From Saitoella complicata NRRL Y-17804 (lineage: Eukaryota; Ascomycota; Saitoellomycetes; Saitoellales; Saitoellaceae): a DNA stretch of 64,000 bases. Shown one piece after another: positions 19,515 to 30,817 of the stretch. The stretch's first letter is position 1; every line of letters begins with the position of its first letter. Under the pieces are notes generated by a model that saw only the letters and a list, made by a program, of their open reading frames with translations, had not been told where the DNA came from and ran no database searches. The position numbers were made by a program, and so were the translations under genes. The stretch spans positions 62,001 to 126,000 of the forward strand of contig NW_017567016.1 in NCBI RefSeq assembly GCF_001661265.1, in the 5' to 3' direction.

Positions 19515-20065
19515 ACGTCTGACTCTGGCTGACGGAACATTCGATGTCGACGATTAATTCTGCCAAAACTTAATGTGAGGAGTACGATGCGTTGTATGAT
19601 ATGATACCGGGAAGAGACGAAAGTATGTTATGAGTGAGGACGAGTACGAGACCATTACGCATATATTTACTGCGGATTATTATTGTTTTGTTTGGGAAGG
19701 TGAAGCTTGAAGGAATGCCGGCGATCATATACCGACGTTGGAGCCTGAGAGTGAAGAGGATGTTACTTTGAGTGTTCTGTTTTTTGTTTTTACCTTAATT
19801 TGTATTACTTAACATAGTTCGAGAGACACTGAGAATTAATTCTAATTACCTGACTTTGCAAATGGAGATGCGTTTGCGTGGCGCGGAAGGTGTACCGGTA
19901 CGACGCCGGCGCGAAGTACGACAGTTCAACTTAAAACGCATAGGTGACCGGTACAGCGACAAAGAAACAGTTATCGAACCTCGGGACAGCCAAGAGAGCG
20001 TCCATATCGCAATCGCGACGCAAAACAAGCTTCACTGAGACCTTCCAAACAACAAATCAGCAAAG
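19515..20065. other. Intergenic region upstream of CWC25
   Basis: These 551 bp hold the 3' UTR of the Sur7-like gene (AT-rich near 19670-19850) and the CWC25 promoter. No RNA gene or clear motif is seen. Confidence 0.45.
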
Positions 20066-21361
20066 ATGGGCGGCGGCGACCTCAACATGAAAAAGTCCTG
20101 GCACCCGTTGCTCATGAAAAACCAAGAACGCGTCTGGAAAGAAGAACAATCCCAACTCGAAGAACGCAAACGCATCGAACAAATCCGCAAAGAAATCGAA
20201 GAAGAGCGGCAACTCAAGGAATTACAGGATTTGCAAGCTGCGGCGGGAGGGAAGAAGAGGGTGGAGAGGGTTGATTGGATGTATGCGGCGCCGAGTGGGG
20301 GGATGGGTGGGACGAGTGAGGAGATGGAGGCGTATTTGTTGGGGAAGAAGAGGATTGATGGGTTGTTGAAGGAGAAGGAGGAGGAGCGCCTGTCTAAAGC
20401 AAGCGCAGTTGCGGAGGATAGGTTTGCAGGAGCAGGAGGAGTGGTGGGGACGACGATGAAGGATATGCAGAGTAAGGTTAGGGATGACCCGCTGTTGGCG
20501 ATTAAGAAGAGGGAGCAGGCTGCGTATGAGGCCTTGATGAAGAATCCGGTGCGGCTGAGGGAGATGAGAGAGAAGGCTGGGTTGCCTGTAAGTGATGGAA
20601 GAGACAAGGATAGGCGGGGTGAGAGCAGAAGAGATCGTGATGGTGACCGTGATCGAGAGAGGAGAAGCGATAGGAAGAGGTCAAGATCGAGAGATGATCA
20701 CCGCTCGTCCAGAAGACGGCGCTCATCATCAAGAGACCGCCACACCTCCTCGAGATCACACCGAAGCCACAGAGACAGAGATGACCGTGACCGCGATCAC
20801 CGCCGCCGGAGTCGTTCAAGATCAGTGGGTGATTCGAGGAGTAAACGCCGCTCACCGAGTCCAAAACGGTCATCACGGGATGAACCCAGGGAATCGCGGC
20901 GGCGTTCACCGAGCCCTCAACGTGAGCGCGAGCGGGAACGGATGGATCGTTCACCACAACCACGACGAGCATCATCTCCACGACGAGAACGTGAACGGCC
21001 CGCCTCCCCTCCCCGACGCCGCGACTACCCCCAGCCCCACTATCCCCGCCCTTCTCGCCCTCAATCGGCGCCCCAACCCCAACAGTCAGCCGAAGACCTC
21101 GCCGCCGGCCGCGCTCGCCGTCTCGCAGAAATGACCTCCGCCGCCTCCGACCTCGACCGCGAACGCGAAAAGCGCCTCGCCCTCATCGCTGCCCAAGAAC
21201 GTGGCGAACAGGCTGCGGAAGAGGAGGCTCGAGCAAACGGGAAGGGAGGAGAGAAGGGGAAGTTTTTGAGAGATGTGCAGAGGGCGGTGTTTAATGGTGG
21301 GATGGATCTGGGGGAGAGGGTTAGGAGGGGGAAGATGGGGTTGCAGAGGGAGAGGGATTGA
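20066..21361 (+). CDS. CWC25: Pre-mRNA splicing factor Cwc25
   Basis: This intronless gene encodes 431 residues. The CIR_N-type start [20 protein letters not shown] and the following coiled coil with [16 protein letters not shown] are diagnostic of Cwc25. Cwc25 joins the activated spliceosome and promotes the first transesterification step. Residues 190-330 form an RS/RD/RE-rich region ([20 protein letters not shown]), much longer than in budding yeast and likely a splicing-factor interaction and phosphorylation region. Confidence 0.92.
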   Translation: MGGGDLNMKKSWHPLLMKNQERVWKEEQSQLEERKRIEQIRKEIEEERQLKELQDLQAAAGGKKRVERVDWMYAAPSGGMGGTSEEMEAYLLGKKRIDGLLKEKEEERLSKASAVAEDRFAGAGGVVGTTMKDMQSKVRDDPLLAIKKREQAAYEALMKNPVRLREMREKAGLPVSDGRDKDRRGESRRDRDGDRDRERRSDRKRSRSRDDHRSSRRRRSSSRDRHTSSRSHRSHRDRDDRDRDHRRRSRSRSVGDSRSKRRSPSPKRSSRDEPRESRRRSPSPQRERERERMDRSPQPRRASSPRRERERPASPPRRRDYPQPHYPRPSRPQSAPQPQQSAEDLAAGRARRLAEMTSAASDLDREREKRLALIAAQERGEQAAEEEARANGKGGEKGKFLRDVQRAVFNGGMDLGERVRRGKMGLQRERD

Positions 21362-21464
21362 GTGTCGTGGTAGGATGTTAGGCATTACGCTGAGAATAAC
21401 TATACGTAGCAACTCCTGAATCAATCTGCGAAAGCTGTATTTTTCTATCTCTTCATGCCAACGT

Positions 21465-21867
21465 CTACTTCCTCAACGCGAACTTAACAGGGAAGATCTG
21501 AATCTTAGAAACATCCCAAACCCCCTCCCTCGCATAGATATCCTTCTTCACAATCTCCAAAACCTCCTCCTTGGTCTCCGCCTCGTACACCAACGCCGAT
21601 CCACGGAAAGATGGGACGGACTCAGAGGGGGTGGGGTGGTGATCGAAGAAACCTCCGCCGAGGGACATCGTGCCTGTGAGAACTCTGTAAGTGATCCGTG
21701 TCGACGAGATAGATCACGAAGAGGGGGCATCACTTACCATCAGCCATCAAACCCTTCGCAGCCTCGATGTGCTGAGGACGGACAGCCATGCGCTTGTCCA
21801 CCGCACCCTCAAAGTCGGGGCAGATCACGAGCCATTCGGGCTTGGTTGCTTGGTATACGGTGCTCAT
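21465..21867 (-). CDS. YCII-domain protein
   Basis: Exons 21867-21738 and 21673-21465, with a 64-bp intron (GTAAGT...TCACAG), give 112 residues. The fold matches the YCII/EthD-like alpha-beta family: EWLVICPDFEGAVDKRMAVR, PQHIEAAKGLMADG, then SFRGSALVYEAETKEEVLEI and DVSKIQIFPVKFALRK. YCII proteins have a His-Asp pair that may act in catalysis; here Asp and the His of PQH are present. Cellular role unknown. Confidence 0.85.
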
Positions 21868-22170
21868 TGTTCGTGTTCTGACTGATGGGGTCGAGTGAGT
21901 GAATATCGATGGGAGACGACGGAGGAACATACAGGGAGGTTATGGGTGGGTAGATCAGTTCGCGGTTACGGCTGCAGGGATCCGGTATGTGCCGGGTTGT
22001 GTGGGGGGGGTTGGTGCGTGTGGCGGAGCAGGGCACTGATGGTATGTACAAATCAATTAACACCTCATATATCGAGACTTCCAAGAACATCCACCTCCTG
22101 CCATTAATTATACCGTCTCACCTCGGATCCTAAAAGTCGTATTCCCATTAATAAACTCTTTCCATTGTCT
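21868..22170. other. Intergenic, YCII promoter and permease 3' end
   Basis: These 303 bp include a G-run near 22003-22010 and an AT-rich end. Nothing else was recognised. Confidence 0.4.
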
Positions 22171-24390
22171 TCACTCGCTAGATCCCTTCGACCCCCTCCT
22201 CTGCCTAACACCGGCAACAAATGCCGACTGGTGACCACCGTGTCCTCCCTCCTGACTCAACTCGATAACCTCCTCCAAAGGCTTCTGCCTCATCCACGCC
22301 TCAGCAGGGGTAAACCACCAACACAGCACCGCAAACAACGTGATACCGCCGAAAATGACAGGGGCGTAGTTAAGCGTAGCAGCAGAGGTAGGGTAGTAAA
22401 GAGGCGAGGAGAGGACACCGAGGATGTAGAGGTTCCAGACGAGAGCGATGACCTGGAAGGGCTTGGAGAGGATACCGAGAGACCAGGGCGCGTTGCGGAA
22501 AGCCTTGGGGGTGAGGAAGAGGCGGCCGAAGGCGATGAGGGCGTATGCTGCGATAGTAGGGAGAGCAGCAGCAGAAACGAGGGAGGTGAACGCCACGTTC
22601 GACGGCAAGATCGAACAGAGAATGAGGGCAGCGACGACCCAGATGACGGTAACAGCGTTACGGGGCTGACCGGACGGGGAAACTTTCGCGATCCAGCCAG
22701 AGAAGGGAAGAACTCCATCACGAGCGATAGCGTACACCAAACGTGAGGAAGCGACAATCGCGACGGAGGTATTGAACAACAATGCGCTGATGGAGATGAT
22801 GTTCATGAAAATGTGTCCACCCTTTCCGAGGGCCATGGCGTAGAGGAGCACGAACGGCTGGGGCGCAATGAGGGAAGAAAGAACCTCCAAGTTGGGGGTA
22901 CAGAACAAGAAGAGGATAACGGTAGCGAAACCGAAGAGACCGGAAGCGACAGCGGACCAAAAGAGACCACGGGCGGCAACGACGGACGCGTTCTTGGTCT
23001 CCTCAGCGACGTGGCCGGAGGCGTCGAATCCGACAATGACACCAGCAGCAGAGAAGAAAGAAAGAACCCAGGACCATCCCATCGGGGCTCCAGTCGAGTT
23101 GGTAGTCTCGGTGAAAACCCACTTCGCACTTTGGAACCCATACGTCTGGCTAACGCGGATCGGCAACCAAATCACATTGAGGACGAAATCCAACAAGATA
23201 ATCGCAGTAGCGATCTTGAAGATCCACTTGTACACACGGGGAGGCAAGTAATTCGACGCGATACAGCACATCAAGAAAAACTGGGCAATAGCCCACTGCA
23301 CAGCACGGAACTTGATATCAGTAGTATCGGTCGTCCACTTTCCGAAGACCGCGAGTTCACTCAACAAGTAATTCGCCGCACCCTGGCAGTTGGACGCAAC
23401 GAAGGTGGTCCAAGCGGTTGAGGACCACCAGGCCACAATGAAACCGAAGAGACGACCGAGCTTGGGTCCACCGGACTCGGCGGCCCAGAAATAGATTGAG
23501 CCGGCGGCGGGGAGGGCGGAGCAGACTTCGGCGAGCATGGCGGCGGTGATGAAGGCGAAGATACAGGTGATTACGTAGGAGGACCAGTACGCGGCGGGAC
23601 CGGCGGCGGAGGCTCCATACTGCGCAAAGCCATGTTAGAAGGACGGAAGGGAGAAAGAAGGGGATGAAGGAAACATACGTAGAACGTAGCACGGATACCA
23701 CCGATAAAGTACAACGCAGCGAACGAAGCGGCGAAATTCTCGAAGAATTTGTAGGTACGGTGGAGAGACTGCGCAATCGTGTGTTAACATTCATTCCCAA
23801 GAAACTGATCACAAGTGAGCAAACATACCTGCTTGTATCCTAGACGGTGCTTTTGAGAAGAAAGCACGTTAGCTAGAGTTCTTTGTTAGGAAAGGGAGGG
23901 CCTCTGACCCCCTCATTCCTCCACTTCCCAGGCCCAGGTCTCGTACGGGGAAGCAGAAGACTGGCATATACCCCTAGAAGAGGAGGAGGGAGAAGGGTCA
24001 TTAGATCATCATAGCATTCCTTACGCACGCATAACCGTGATCAAGTCCTCGCGGTCTAATCTCAGCACAACGAACATCCTCTCCTTCTCCTGAAAACAGC
24101 AGAAAGGGACGATATCCGAAGGCACCCGCAGCTAGATGATAGTATTTCCACGAATGGAAAAGGACTTGGAAGTATACAAACCTCATAAAGAGTGTAAATA
24201 TTCCCATATCACGCGTCATGATCATACGTTTCGTTGTGCGACAATGTATCGAATTGAGTGGAAGCCTTCATCAAGAGCTTCTTACCAATTGCTTCTCGTC
24301 TTCGTCGTAGAGGGAGGCGGTTGGGGTGGTTCCCTCCAGATCCTTGACGGTCTGCTCAATGGGATCGACTTTGCCTCTTGCTTCGGCCAT
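22171..24390 (-). CDS. Amino-acid/choline-type permease (APC superfamily)
   Basis: Four exons: 24390-24286, 23849-23829, 23768-23679 and 23619-22171, giving 554 residues. Exon 2 is a 21-nt microexon encoding HRLGYKQ, the conserved cytosolic motif just before helix 1. All junctions are in phase 0. The core has 12 predicted membrane helices with APC signatures such as FAASFAALYFIGGIRATFY, LAEVCSALPAAGSIYFWAAE and VGFDASGHVAEETKNASVVA. The related fungal group includes GABA, choline and thiamine carriers, so the substrate is open. Intron 1 is 436 bp, much longer than the others in the window. Confidence 0.85.
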
Positions 24391-24896
24391 GGTGATGGGT
24401 GAGTGTATGCTGACGCTGGCCTTCTAGAAGTCGAAGTCGCAGCAGAAGACAGGGTAGAAAAATCATCGTTTCTGTGCCTGGATAGCATCGGTGCTCTTCT
24501 GGGTCAAGCTTCGGCTAACGTGGACCAGCTGCCGCGTGTTTCTGCTTTAACGAGCGCGCGGCCGGATAAACTCAAATCACCGTGAAACTCATCTCGGCAT
24601 TACAGTACGTTCATCCATGGGTGAGAGGAACCGACGCTTTGACCAGGGTGCCGATGGAGGATTACGAGGTGAATTGATCCTGTCTATGAGAGGGGCTTTG
24701 CGTCTCCCGCTAGGTGGACAGCGTCCGGTCGTACTTCTTTCATCCCATTACCGTTCCGTTCGCCGGCGCTGGACAAATCTGTAGCCGAAGAAAGCTTGAC
24801 CGCATCTTCGGTCTGGCCTTTCTGAGCCTCTGCATCCGGGTCTTCCAATGATCCTGTCCCGTCCTTGTCTCTCTTTTCCTCGTCTTCATAGCCTTC
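24391..24896. other. Intergenic, permease promoter and possible JmjC tail
   Basis: The right part (24684-24896) is open in the JmjC frame past its first stop and has coding-like acidic composition, so it may be a JmjC exon. The rest is probably the permease promoter. Confidence 0.4.
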
Positions 24897-27731
24897 CTAA
24901 ATCGTTTGCTGTTCCCCCTCCTCCTGTGCCGGCACCGGAGGAGTGTTCTGACCAGCCTGAGCACCAACCAACCCCTCCTCCAAATCCTTCCACCCAAAAT
25001 AAACCACATTACTCAACTGCAACACATCCTCCCTCTTACACCTCTCCCTCAACCCCCGATTCTCCCTCGTGATGACCTCACACCTGCTCACATTCTCCGG
25101 ACTCACGAAATCACAAGCAACCTTGATACAACTCGTGAGATTGCAGACTTGGTGCGCACAGCCTGCTGGGATAAAGACTGCGTCGCCGGGGGATTGATAA
25201 ATTCGGTGAGGACGAATTCCGTATTTGGCGCGGAGAAGAGCGAGGTGTGGACGCGTCAAGTAAAACCTTTGTCGCAAAACCGGGTCGTCGATATCCCGCA
25301 CCCCCTCCCCACCCTTACCTCCCTTGCCATCCTTAATAATCTCCGTCTTGATAAACTCCCTCAACACCCCCGTCGCCTCGGCCGGGAAAATATCCCACAC
25401 AGCACACCCCTCCCTCCCCTCCGGAGGCCTTCCCGCCGCATACGCCATGATGTTAATCGCGTCCGTCATGTCCAAATGCAAATTTGTCGTGCCGGCACCT
25501 CCTTCCTCGTCGCTCGATGCGTAGGCGTTGTACATCTTTGGTCCGAGGTCGGGAGGGAGGTATGCCAAGGGGAAGCGGGATGCGATGTTGAAGAACCCCG
25601 TGCGGCGGGTGTACCGCGGAAAGGGAAGCGCACGCTCGAAATCCTCAAACAGCGCCGGGAACTCGGTCTTGAAATCCGCCTTTGGTGGCCAATCCTTCAG
25701 CTTGAGCGTTCGATGGCCGTACAGCTCACCCTTCTCGAAATTCTCGAAGAACTTCTTGACGGTAGCCTGAATCACCTGGGATTGTTCGCAGTTCACGAGG
25801 TGGCAATTCTGCCCCCCATAATGCTCGATAAAATATTCCGGCGTCCACTGGATTTCCATACGTTCCAGACATCCACTCAACACCAACGGCTCTCCCCTCC
25901 TCCACAACTTCTGGAATTCCCCCTCGGAGACATTATCCCATCTCTCGCCCACGAACGGCAAGCTTTCGTCCGTCTCACCTCTCACCCTCAAATGTTGTGG
26001 AATCTCATTATCCCACACTGTGCCTTGTGTCAACGAAACCCACTCCGAAGCCCTCTCCATCAACGCCCTGATCTCGCCCTCCGCAAACCTCGTATAGGGC
26101 ACAAAATGGTGCTTCCCATGTCTCGTCCTCTGCCGACATCCATCCAGCATCGGGTTCCCTACCTCTGCTTGCGCCTTCTGGTTGCTATTCCCCGCCCTCG
26201 TACTGCTCGTCTCCGCCGTGGGAGGAGGAGTTGGAGAGATCGCATCAGGGGCGACCGAGGAAGGGGACGTCTCATCCCACTCATCCCAACACCCCAAACA
26301 CACCTCATGCCCACAAACATAGCAAACCCAATGCCCCGAGAAGATCGTGGTGGCACATGCGTCGCATAACGCTCTAATATTTTCATCCCTTGGTCTCCGA
26401 AGGGCGCCCTCGGTGTCGGCCGCGGAGGTGGGATGGCCGTGGGGGTTGAGTTCGTGTGCGAGCTCGCGCTGTAGGACGGAATAAAGTGAGTGAGACATCT
26501 GCGTCAGCGCATAGCTGATATCCTCCCTCGTCCCCTCCCCCATTTTCCTGAACCCCAAATTCTGTAGTAGCGGAGTCTCCTGCGAGATAAGCGCCCATCC
26601 TTTGGGAGTGATGCCATCGCTGTCTGCCTTCTGCCGAAACATCCTAATCCCCCTAAATCGACACAGATCACGCTGCCGTGCCGAACACGCTCTACACTGC
26701 CCAAACCCATCTTTTTCATCAGAAGGGAGTTTGGCACGTGTGGCTGCGCAGGTGATTTCTTGCAGTACTTTATGGTCAGCTGACATAGCCACAGGTTGTG
26801 TCGGGCAAAGGTCTCGAAGCTTGAAGTTGCGGGGTTTGCTTAGGTGTTCGTATTCGAGGGGGAGGGGGAGGGGATCGGAAGCCGTGAGGTCGGTGGTGGC
26901 GGTGGTGTTGGGTTCTGTGGTCGAGCCGGGGTCTTCTGGGGGATTTTGTTCGACACTCCGTCTCTTCCGGGACGATAGGGGAACGGGGAATGCAGGGTCG
27001 TTGGTCTTCGCTTTCTTCTTTGGTCGAGGAGTTTCCTCAAAGTTATCTTCTAGCGAGGCATCTAGAGGGTCAGTGTAGTTTCTTCGGGAGTTGCTGCGCT
27101 GGGGACGGCCTGAACTGCTGGTCGCTGGCGTAATTTCAATTTCGGATGGCTGTAGTCGTCTTTTCTTCAGTTTGGGGGTCTCGAGAGTCCGATCACCACC
27201 TACGACAGGTGCCGCTAAGTCATGATTGAGAGAGGCTTTCAGAAGGTCGGCGTAATTTCGTCGAGAGTTGCTCCGTTGTGGGCGGCCTGAACTGCTTGGT
27301 GCCGGTGTTTCGGATTCGATGGTTTGTCGTCGTCTCCGATTCGACGTAGTCGCGATCTCTGATGGCTGTAGTCTTCTTTTCTTCAGACTCGAGCCTCCAC
27401 CCTCCACGTTCGCGATCGCATTCGTAGGAGGCCCGTGCGCCATCGCAGAACCCCCCGTCTGTAGCTGACGGTACTCCTCCGCCTGTCGCAGCTGCTCCTC
27501 CCACTCCACCGGATCAACATTCTTCCTCTGCCACTTTCCATCCGGCTTGCCGACATTCACCCTCATCCGAATATAAAACTCGATGACGCCCACACTAACA
27601 CCGAGCTGTCGCGCCCACGTCTCGACCCGGGGGTGTACATTCCTGTGCGATACCCGATGCCGACTGTATTTCGCATCGAGGCGATCCTTCTGGACCTCAC
27701 TCAAGGCCAGGTATTCGTTTGCGAACTGCAT
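24897..27731 (-). CDS. JmjC-domain protein, KDM3/JHDM2-like histone demethylase candidate
   Basis: The protein has 944 residues, opening at the ATG at 27731. Residues 1-75 form a helical N-terminal domain. Residues 116-226 are low-complexity, basic and internally duplicated. Two cysteine clusters follow (CRACSARQRDLC from 346, and CDACATTIFSGHWVCYVCGH from 456), like the zinc region before KDM3 JmjC domains. The JmjC domain spans about 595-885. His752 and Asp754 (TTNLHLDMTDA) and His860 (VFIPAGCAHQVCNL) form the Fe(II) site. Such enzymes remove methyl groups from histone H3K9 using 2-oxoglutarate. Splicing of a 72-nt in-frame segment (24897-24968) would replace the last 23 residues and extend the protein to 24684. 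Confidence 0.85.
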   Translation of the reverse strand: MQFANEYLALSEVQKDRLDAKYSRHRVSHRNVHPRVETWARQLGVSVGVIEFYIRMRVNVGKPDGKWQRKNVDPVEWEEQLRQAEEYRQLQTGGSAMAHGPPTNAIANVEGGGSSLKKRRLQPSEIATTSNRRRRQTIESETPAPSSSGRPQRSNSRRNYADLLKASLNHDLAAPVVGGDRTLETPKLKKRRLQPSEIEITPATSSSGRPQRSNSRRNYTDPLDASLEDNFEETPRPKKKAKTNDPAFPVPLSSRKRRSVEQNPPEDPGSTTEPNTTATTDLTASDPLPLPLEYEHLSKPRNFKLRDLCPTQPVAMSADHKVLQEITCAATRAKLPSDEKDGFGQCRACSARQRDLCRFRGIRMFRQKADSDGITPKGWALISQETPLLQNLGFRKMGEGTREDISYALTQMSHSLYSVLQRELAHELNPHGHPTSAADTEGALRRPRDENIRALCDACATTIFSGHWVCYVCGHEVCLGCWDEWDETSPSSVAPDAISPTPPPTAETSSTRAGNSNQKAQAEVGNPMLDGCRQRTRHGKHHFVPYTRFAEGEIRALMERASEWVSLTQGTVWDNEIPQHLRVRGETDESLPFVGERWDNVSEGEFQKLWRRGEPLVLSGCLERMEIQWTPEYFIEHYGGQNCHLVNCEQSQVIQATVKKFFENFEKGELYGHRTLKLKDWPPKADFKTEFPALFEDFERALPFPRYTRRTGFFNIASRFPLAYLPPDLGPKMYNAYASSDEEGGAGTTNLHLDMTDAINIMAYAAGRPPEGREGCAVWDIFPAEATGVLREFIKTEIIKDGKGGKGGEGVRDIDDPVLRQRFYLTRPHLALLRAKYGIRPHRIYQSPGDAVFIPAGCAHQVCNLTSCIKVACDFVSPENVSRCEVITRENRGLRERCKREDVLQLSNVVYFGWKDLEEGLVGAQAGQNTPPVPAQEEGEQQTI

Positions 27732-27973
27732 GGTTGGATCGCTATGGAGGTGAGTTGGGGTTCACGTGCCCATCTCCAGCCGCACAAAGCAGCAGGAGTG
27801 CAATCGCGGTCGTTTCGGTCCGCTGCAACCGCACGAGAGTCGGGGCGCGTCCAACCCCGCACTACGCTCCACCGAGACTCTTGTAGGGAGGGGGGTTCGG
27901 GACGATGTGACAGCATTTATATCAGCATATACCCAGCATTTATCGCCTGGAAACTCGATAGGATCGTTGAAAG

Positions 27974-29220
27974 ATGACGGGAGGAAGTGACACTGCCGCT
28001 GGGATCGCACCAGTCCGTCACGCCATCAACTTCGATGCCCTAACAGCCTACATCTCCACCAACGTTCCCGATATCAAATGCCCCATCGACGTCAAGCAGG
28101 TCTGTCTACCTTCCGCTTTTTGACTTATCAACGAAGGCTAAAAGTCGATGATGGACAGTTCACCCACGGCCAGTCAAACCCAACCTATGTTCTTACGGAC
28201 GCCGCGAACGAACGCTACGTCCTCCGCAAAAAGCCACCGGGTCAACTCCTCTCGAAAACCGCACATGCCGTCGAGCGTGAATACAAAGTCCTCCGCGCAA
28301 TCCAGGACACACCCGTTCCCGTCCCGAAAGTCTACTGCTTGTGCGAGGATGAGTCCATCGTGGGCACCCCATTTTACGTAAGTCTGGCATATTTCGTAAC
28401 TTGTTAGTGTACATGTTCGCTGATTACTTCGAGGTTACAGATCATGCAATTCCTCAAAGGCCGAATTTTCACAAACCCCCGTCTCCCAGACCTCTCCGCC
28501 GAAGAACAATGCCTCTGCTGGCGCGCCGCAATCCAGACCCTCGCACGCCTCCACGCCGTGGACGCCAAATCCGTAGGTCTCTCTTCGTACGGTAAATTCG
28601 GCGGCTTCTATACGCGGCAGATTAAGACGCTGTCAACGATCTCTGCGGCACAAGGCGCTGTCAAGGATGAAGACTCGGGGAAGGCGGTTGGGCCGATCCC
28701 GTATTTCGAGGAGTGCATGAAGTGGTTTGCGGAGAATATGCCGAAAGACCGAGCTGGAATCACCCACGGCGATTTCAAGATGGATAACCTAGTGTTTCAT
28801 CCAACCGAACCCCGCGTGATCGGAATCCTCGATTGGGAGCTCAGCACGATTGGACACCCCCTTTCTGATCTGGCGAATCTGTGTCAGCCGTTCTCGCTGC
28901 CTAAATCAGATGGGGCAGTATCAGGCTTCAAAGGCGACCCGGAAGTCGAGGGGAGCGGCGTACCAACCCTTGATGAAGTCCTGGGATGGTACCACGAAAT
29001 GGCGGGATGGGATCCGAGACCTGAGTGGGCCTATGGCGAAGCCTTTGCGCATATCAGGTTGGCTGTCATTTCACAGGGTATTGCGGCGAGATTCGCTAGG
29101 AAACAGGCGAGTTCGCCGAATGCGCAGAGGAGTGCGAGTATGTTTCCGCGGTTGGGACGGTTGGCGTGGGAGACGATTCAGAGGAAAGAGGGTGAGAAAC
29201 GTGAGAAGTCAAAGCTTTGA
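27974..29220 (+). CDS. Aminoglycoside-phosphotransferase-fold kinase (ACAD10/11 N-domain type)
   Basis: Three exons (27974-28099, 28159-28377, 28441-29220), all in phase 0, give 374 residues. The spliced start of the fold is [20 protein letters not shown], with [10 protein letters not shown] as the nucleotide-binding lysine region. The catalytic loop [15 protein letters not shown] and the metal motif [20 protein letters not shown] are intact. In animals this fold is fused to acyl-CoA dehydrogenase (ACAD10/11) and phosphorylates 4-hydroxyacids; in fungi it is often alone, as here. Substrate inferred only. Confidence 0.87.
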
Positions 29221-29276
29221 TTTTGTGAAGATATAGTGTAAGATTAAGGTATATACCCGTTATGTGGGCTGTAAAA

Positions 29277-30286
29277 TCAGGAATCCAAGTTGCTCAACAA
29301 CCCCCAGCTCTGCTCAATGTTATAGGGTCCCGGACTCTTCCAGTAATCATCATACGTGGTAAACAATACCACGTCCCCCTCCGTCGCACTCAAGATCGCA
29401 TTCACCGCAATCTTCTGATTCGCAACACTCGGCACATTTCCCCCATTCGTGTTTCCAGTATGCGGAAACCCCGTCTCAGTAACAACCACGCTCTTTCCCC
29501 CACACGCCGCCTCGGTAATACTGATTTGGCTCAACACGAAGATGCCGGCAGTGGCGGGGGTGGAGTAAATGTCAAAGTAGGAGTGTGCGTTGATGGCGAC
29601 GACGTCGAGGGAGGAGGACGTGCAGAGGGCGGGGTTTGCGATGAATGTGCCGGAGGTTTCGGCAGTCGTGATGCGACCGGTAAAGCCGGCGTCGCGGACG
29701 GTGGCGCGGACGGAGGTTACTTTGTTGATGAGGTCGGAAGCGGTGACCCAGCCGTTCAGGACGGCTTCGTTGCCTATTCGCACACCTGTTAATTAACTCG
29801 CGGGATGAGATGAAGAGAAGGGCAATACGCACCGACGATCAACATATCAATGAGATCGAAGTTACCGTCCTCCCTTCCCCAGGCAACAAAGGCATCAACA
29901 TCCGTATCAGCCGAGTCCACCCCAGCGCTCGAAATCCAAATTCCCGCAATAATTCCCATTCCCCACTTCTTCGCCGCAGTCCCAACATTCACCAACCCAT
30001 TACAATCCGTCGAATAAATCCTCACGGTCCCGATATTCTTTCTCGCGATGGCTGCGATGTCGAGTTCGACCGCGTCGTAATCTTTGCAGGCGCCGGAGTC
30101 GGTGTAGGGGGAGTAAGTTATCGCGTAGGGAGTGATGGCAGAGGAGGAGGAGGCGCGGCGGATTGGGGCGGGGAGGTAGGCGCGCTGCATTGGGGGTGGG
30201 AGGTAGTAGGCTGGAGAGGCCACGGGTGCTGCGGTGATGGCCGTGACCCAGAGGAGTAGGACGCTCAGGATCGAGTGTGAGAGCAT
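29277..30286 (-). CDS. GH17 family cell-wall beta-1,3-glucanase/transglycosylase
   Basis: Exons 30286-29833 and 29773-29277 (59-bp intron, donor GTGCGT) encode 316 residues. The ATG at 30286 gives a signal peptide (MLSHSILSVLLLWVTAITAA). Splicing restores the acid/base motif MLIVGNEAVLNG; the nucleophile is in VVVTETGFPHTGNT. The C-terminus VVLFTTYDDYWKSPGPYNIE is typical of fungal Scw/Bgl2-type members. These enzymes remodel beta-1,3-glucan in the wall. No GPI signal is seen, so the protein is probably secreted and wall-bound. Confidence 0.92.
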
Positions 30287-30817
30287 GCCAGGCGAAAGAG
30301 CGTCGTGAATCGAGGAAGACAAATGAGTGTGATGGCAATGCTGCTAGCTGCGAACTACGTTGATAAAAGAGTGACGATGGGTGAGCAGTAAATGATTGAC
30401 TGAAGGTGAGTTCCGATTGCTTTGCGACCTGCGCTGGGTGCTGGGTGCTGGGTGGGTGTGTACTGTAGTCGACCCGGGCAGAACTCAGGTTAAGAACCTT
30501 CCCTCCCTCCCCACAAAGACTACAGAAGCGCTGAGCCTTCCGAGAGACGCCATAGCGATTCCACAGGGTCTTCTGCGAATGGAGCAAGAGGAGGTTGGTA
30601 GGTCTTGCTACTTTCTCGCTCGGACCGCGCCCGAATCTACGGGTACGCGCGCGGGTGGCTGGGTGCTGGTCCCGCTCCACCTGGCGCAGCAACACTCAGC
30701 AGGAGACGCGTACGGGACGGGAAGTAACGAAGACGCCGGAAACCGATTCTCTGTTGGAGGATGAAGTAGCGCATGCAAGTAAATTAATTCTTTAATCGAT
30801 ATCGTTTTCTAATTCAC
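30287..30817. other. Intergenic, GH17 promoter and MBA1 3' region
   Basis: These 531 bp are upstream of the glucanase gene. They contain GC-rich repeats of GGTGCTGGGT near 30436-30460. No gene is recognised. Confidence 0.45.

Noticed and set aside
24906-26369. 487-codon open frame antisense to the JmjC gene
   Set aside because: It covers the conserved JmjC domain on the other strand and has no domain of its own.
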